Shown here: positions 4,367 to 6,093 of the stretch, piece by piece
Layout of the letters: each line of letters begins with the position of its first letter
Position numbering within the stretch: the first letter of the stretch is position 1
Assembly: GCA_038745295.1 (NCBI GenBank)
Contig: JBCDLN010000251.1
Location: forward strand, 1 to 6,093
Reading direction: 5' to 3'
From: Acuticoccus sp038745295
GTDB lineage: Bacteria; Pseudomonadota; Alphaproteobacteria; Rhizobiales; Amorphaceae
DNA: 6,093 bases
Position numbers and translations under genes: made by a program
The notes under the pieces: generated by a model
Seen by the model: the letters and a program-made list of their open reading frames with translations, nothing else
What the model was told of the DNA's origin: nothing
The model's database searches: none

Positions 4367-6093
4367 GCCATCTCATCCGCGCTTGCCATGGCGTAGACAT
4401 CGATCACTTCAGCATCTTCGCCAGGCTTGGCAATGTTGAGCCGCCGGCCCTTGAGGTCGGTGGGGTCGATCAACTCGTCAGCACTCACAGGGTGGATACC
4501 AAGGCTGAGATGGGCGTCTGAGCCCAGATCGCCATGCTCAAACATTGCCGCCGTCATGAGCAGAACGCCTGGCTTTGCGCGCGCTTCAAGCCGGGCAGCG
4601 GTGCCCATCAAAGGGTTGATATTGGGGTGCGCCATCCCCTCATCATCGTAGCTGAATTGCCAGTGGCCGCAGTGGGCACCAAAGCGCATGTGGAGCCCGT
4701 AGCCTGAGTGCCTCAGCGCACCGGCAAGCGCCTTCACAACCGTCAACAGCCGTGCTGCGCTGCGGTCTGCCAACACAATCGTGTCGCCCGCTGCCACGTT
4801 GGCCAGATCAAGGTCACGGGCATGGATCGCAATGACGTTGGACCAAAACGCCTCAAACGTCGACGCGGCCCCCACATTCGCCATGATATTGCGCCGGTAG
4901 GCGGCAATGTCCCCCACCGCCACAAACCGCAAATTCTCCTCGTGCCGCCACTCCAAACCATCTCCGATAATGTTGTGCCGGTTGATTTGGTGCAAGAATG
5001 TGACGTTGCGGGAGGCCACATAATCCGACATCGCCGGGTGCAACAGATAGGTGTTGGCGGTGGGTAAGATGTTGGTGTCGCCAAAGGGGAAGACGCCAAG
5101 CGGCGGGAATTGCTGGGTGAGCCTTCCGGGCCTGTCACGATCTTCCAGCACAATCCCCAACAGCCCCATCGCGTAAAGCGCGCAAAACGGGTGGAGCATG
5201 TCCCCGTCCACCGGGCCAAACTCTTTCACGAAGCGCTCGGTATAAAGCGTTGCTGAGTGCTTCAGCGCCTCGCGCGACAAGACGTTGGACTCAATCACCT
5301 TAGGGATGATGGAGGGGACGAGATCGTCAAAAAACGGGGCAACCTCGCCGAAAATGGTCTGCACCCTGTCTGCGGCAACGGTATTGATGATGGAGCGCAC
5401 CGTTTCGCGGGTGCGCTCTTCGGGCCGGATTTTGGAGAGCTCGCTCCCAATGGCCACAGCATCGCGCGGCCTCAGCGTACAGTGGCGTGACCAGTATTGC
5501 AGCGCTGGCTCTTCCTGCCCCGTTCCCACGTTGGAGACGTAAAAGGCGCCGTGTCCCAAAAACGCTTCAACAGCCGCCGTGACCGGATCAACATTGCGCC
5601 GCTCCAATTGCCGTGGATCACAAAGGTTACTCTTGGGCTCCGCCAAAATATTATTTTTGATGATGTTGCGAATATCATCTCGATTGTAGCGCAACTCGTG
5701 GGTGAACGCGCGTAAATTCGCAAAAGAGACTTCGTTCTTAGCAGCGTACTGGAACGCCTCTTTCCGGATGGACAAGAACACCTTCACATGGGGATTGATC
5801 CCGTTGAGGCGCCTTAACGCCAGCAGCGCCCCCACCTGCCCATTGTGCCAAAGCTCGATGTATTGCCGGCTAAAAACAGACCGCTCGTACATGCGATTGG
5901 AAATGTAGTGTTCCAAATATTCATCGATATTATCGATAAAGAGCGCAGTGGGCCTGGTAAACCGCGCAAAGGCTGCAGTAACAATCGATGCGCTGTTCAA
6001 TATCGAGAAGAAGCTCGACCGAGAGGCACTGATGATGGAATGAACAATTTCGAAGGGAGACTCAATATAAGGGTTCTTCAAAATATTGTTGAC
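4360..6093 (-). CDS. P-loop NTPase with C-terminal degenerate nucleotide-cyclase-like domain (5' end missing)
   Basis: The frame is open to the window edge, so the true start and any Walker A motif lie outside; the TTG at 6081 is only the first in-frame start-type codon. Numbering from 6081 (573 residues): ALFIDNIDEYL at 46-56 looks like a Walker B with acidic D50, D53 and E54, and VKVFLSIRKEAF at 99-110 resembles the following sensor-type strand of STAND/AAA-like NTPases. Residues about 240-370 are helical, with HPFCALYAMGLLGIVLED and LPTANTYLLHP suggesting a winged-helix-like module. The C terminus (about 384-570) aligns with class III nucleotide cyclases: VGDIAAY with D391, AAGDTIVL with D433, RFGAHCG at 466-472 and GTAARLEARAKPG at 493-505. 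Both metal-site Asp residues and R497 remain, but the substrate Lys and Asp and the catalytic Asn positions are V429, P486 and G493, so normal cyclase activity is doubtful. No transmembrane segment is evident. Function unknown; a signalling or regulatory role is inference. The 5' part is richer in AT than the 3' part. Confidence 0.75.
   Translation of the reverse strand, partial: VNNILKNPYIESPFEIVHSIISASRSSFFSILNSASIVTAAFARFTRPTALFIDNIDEYLEHYISNRMYERSVFSRQYIELWHNGQVGALLALRRLNGINPHVKVFLSIRKEAFQYAAKNEVSFANLRAFTHELRYNRDDIRNIIKNNILAEPKSNLCDPRQLERRNVDPVTAAVEAFLGHGAFYVSNVGTGQEEPALQYWSRHCTLRPRDAVAIGSELSKIRPEERTRETVRSIINTVAADRVQTIFGEVAPFFDDLVPSIIPKVIESNVLSREALKHSATLYTERFVKEFGPVDGDMLHPFCALYAMGLLGIVLEDRDRPGRLTQQFPPLGVFPFGDTNILPTANTYLLHPAMSDYVASRNVTFLHQINRHNIIGDGLEWRHEENLRFVAVGDIAAYRRNIMANVGAASTFEAFWSNVIAIHARDLDLANVAAGDTIVLADRSAARLLTVVKALAGALRHSGYGLHMRFGAHCGHWQFSYDDEGMAHPNINPLMGTAARLEARAKPGVLLMTAAMFEHGDLGSDAHLSLGIHPVSADELIDPTDLKGRRLNIAKPGEDAEVIDVYAMASADEMAA

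Noticed and set aside
4301..4388. CRISPR-like array
   Set aside because: The units are contiguous 22-bp tandem copies without unique spacers, and no cas gene is present in the window.
101..5908. Many plus-strand open frames of 60-180 codons, for example 101-625, 1424-1966, 2036-2560 and 3536-3988
   Set aside because: They lie antisense to strongly supported genes or across the gaps, have no recognisable domains, and are expected in GC-rich coding DNA.

Overview
The window looks like chromosomal DNA from a hopanoid-producing, GC-rich proteobacterium, most likely an alphaproteobacterium. This rests on the gene set hpnC-hpnD-hpnE-shc in that order and on the base composition (about 60-65 % GC in the sampled rows of most genes). 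The exact taxon cannot be read from the sequence. Every gene I can support lies on the minus strand, so the region reads from high to low coordinates.

Right part (6093 to 4360): the 3' portion of a large gene that runs in from beyond the window edge. It encodes the C-terminal half of a P-loop NTPase with a Walker-B-like FIDNIDE motif, a helical/winged-helix-like segment, and a C-terminal domain that aligns by eye with class III nucleotide cyclases. That domain keeps both metal-binding Asp positions and the conserved Arg of the AARL motif, but has lost the substrate-selecting Lys and Asp and the catalytic Asn. This is the least familiar gene here.

Middle (4366 to 3460): an array of three 22-bp repeats, each with a CCAT-N-ATGG core, overlaps the 3' end of the NTPase gene. 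It is followed by a possible promoter (TTGACA) and a small exported DUF2141-type protein whose preferred start is GTG at 4180. A roughly 250-bp gap with three 14-bp G-rich repeats then separates it from the hopanoid genes.

Left part (3459 to 1): a compact operon for squalene and hopene synthesis. HpnD condenses two farnesyl diphosphates to presqualene diphosphate, HpnC converts that to hydroxysqualene, HpnE reduces hydroxysqualene to squalene, and squalene-hopene cyclase (only its first 98 residues are in the window) cyclises squalene to hopene. Junctions are a 4-nt overlap, a 3-nt gap and a 1-nt gap, which implies one transcript with coupled translation. Non-ATG starts are common: GTG for hpnD, TTG for hpnE, and probably GTG for the DUF2141 gene.
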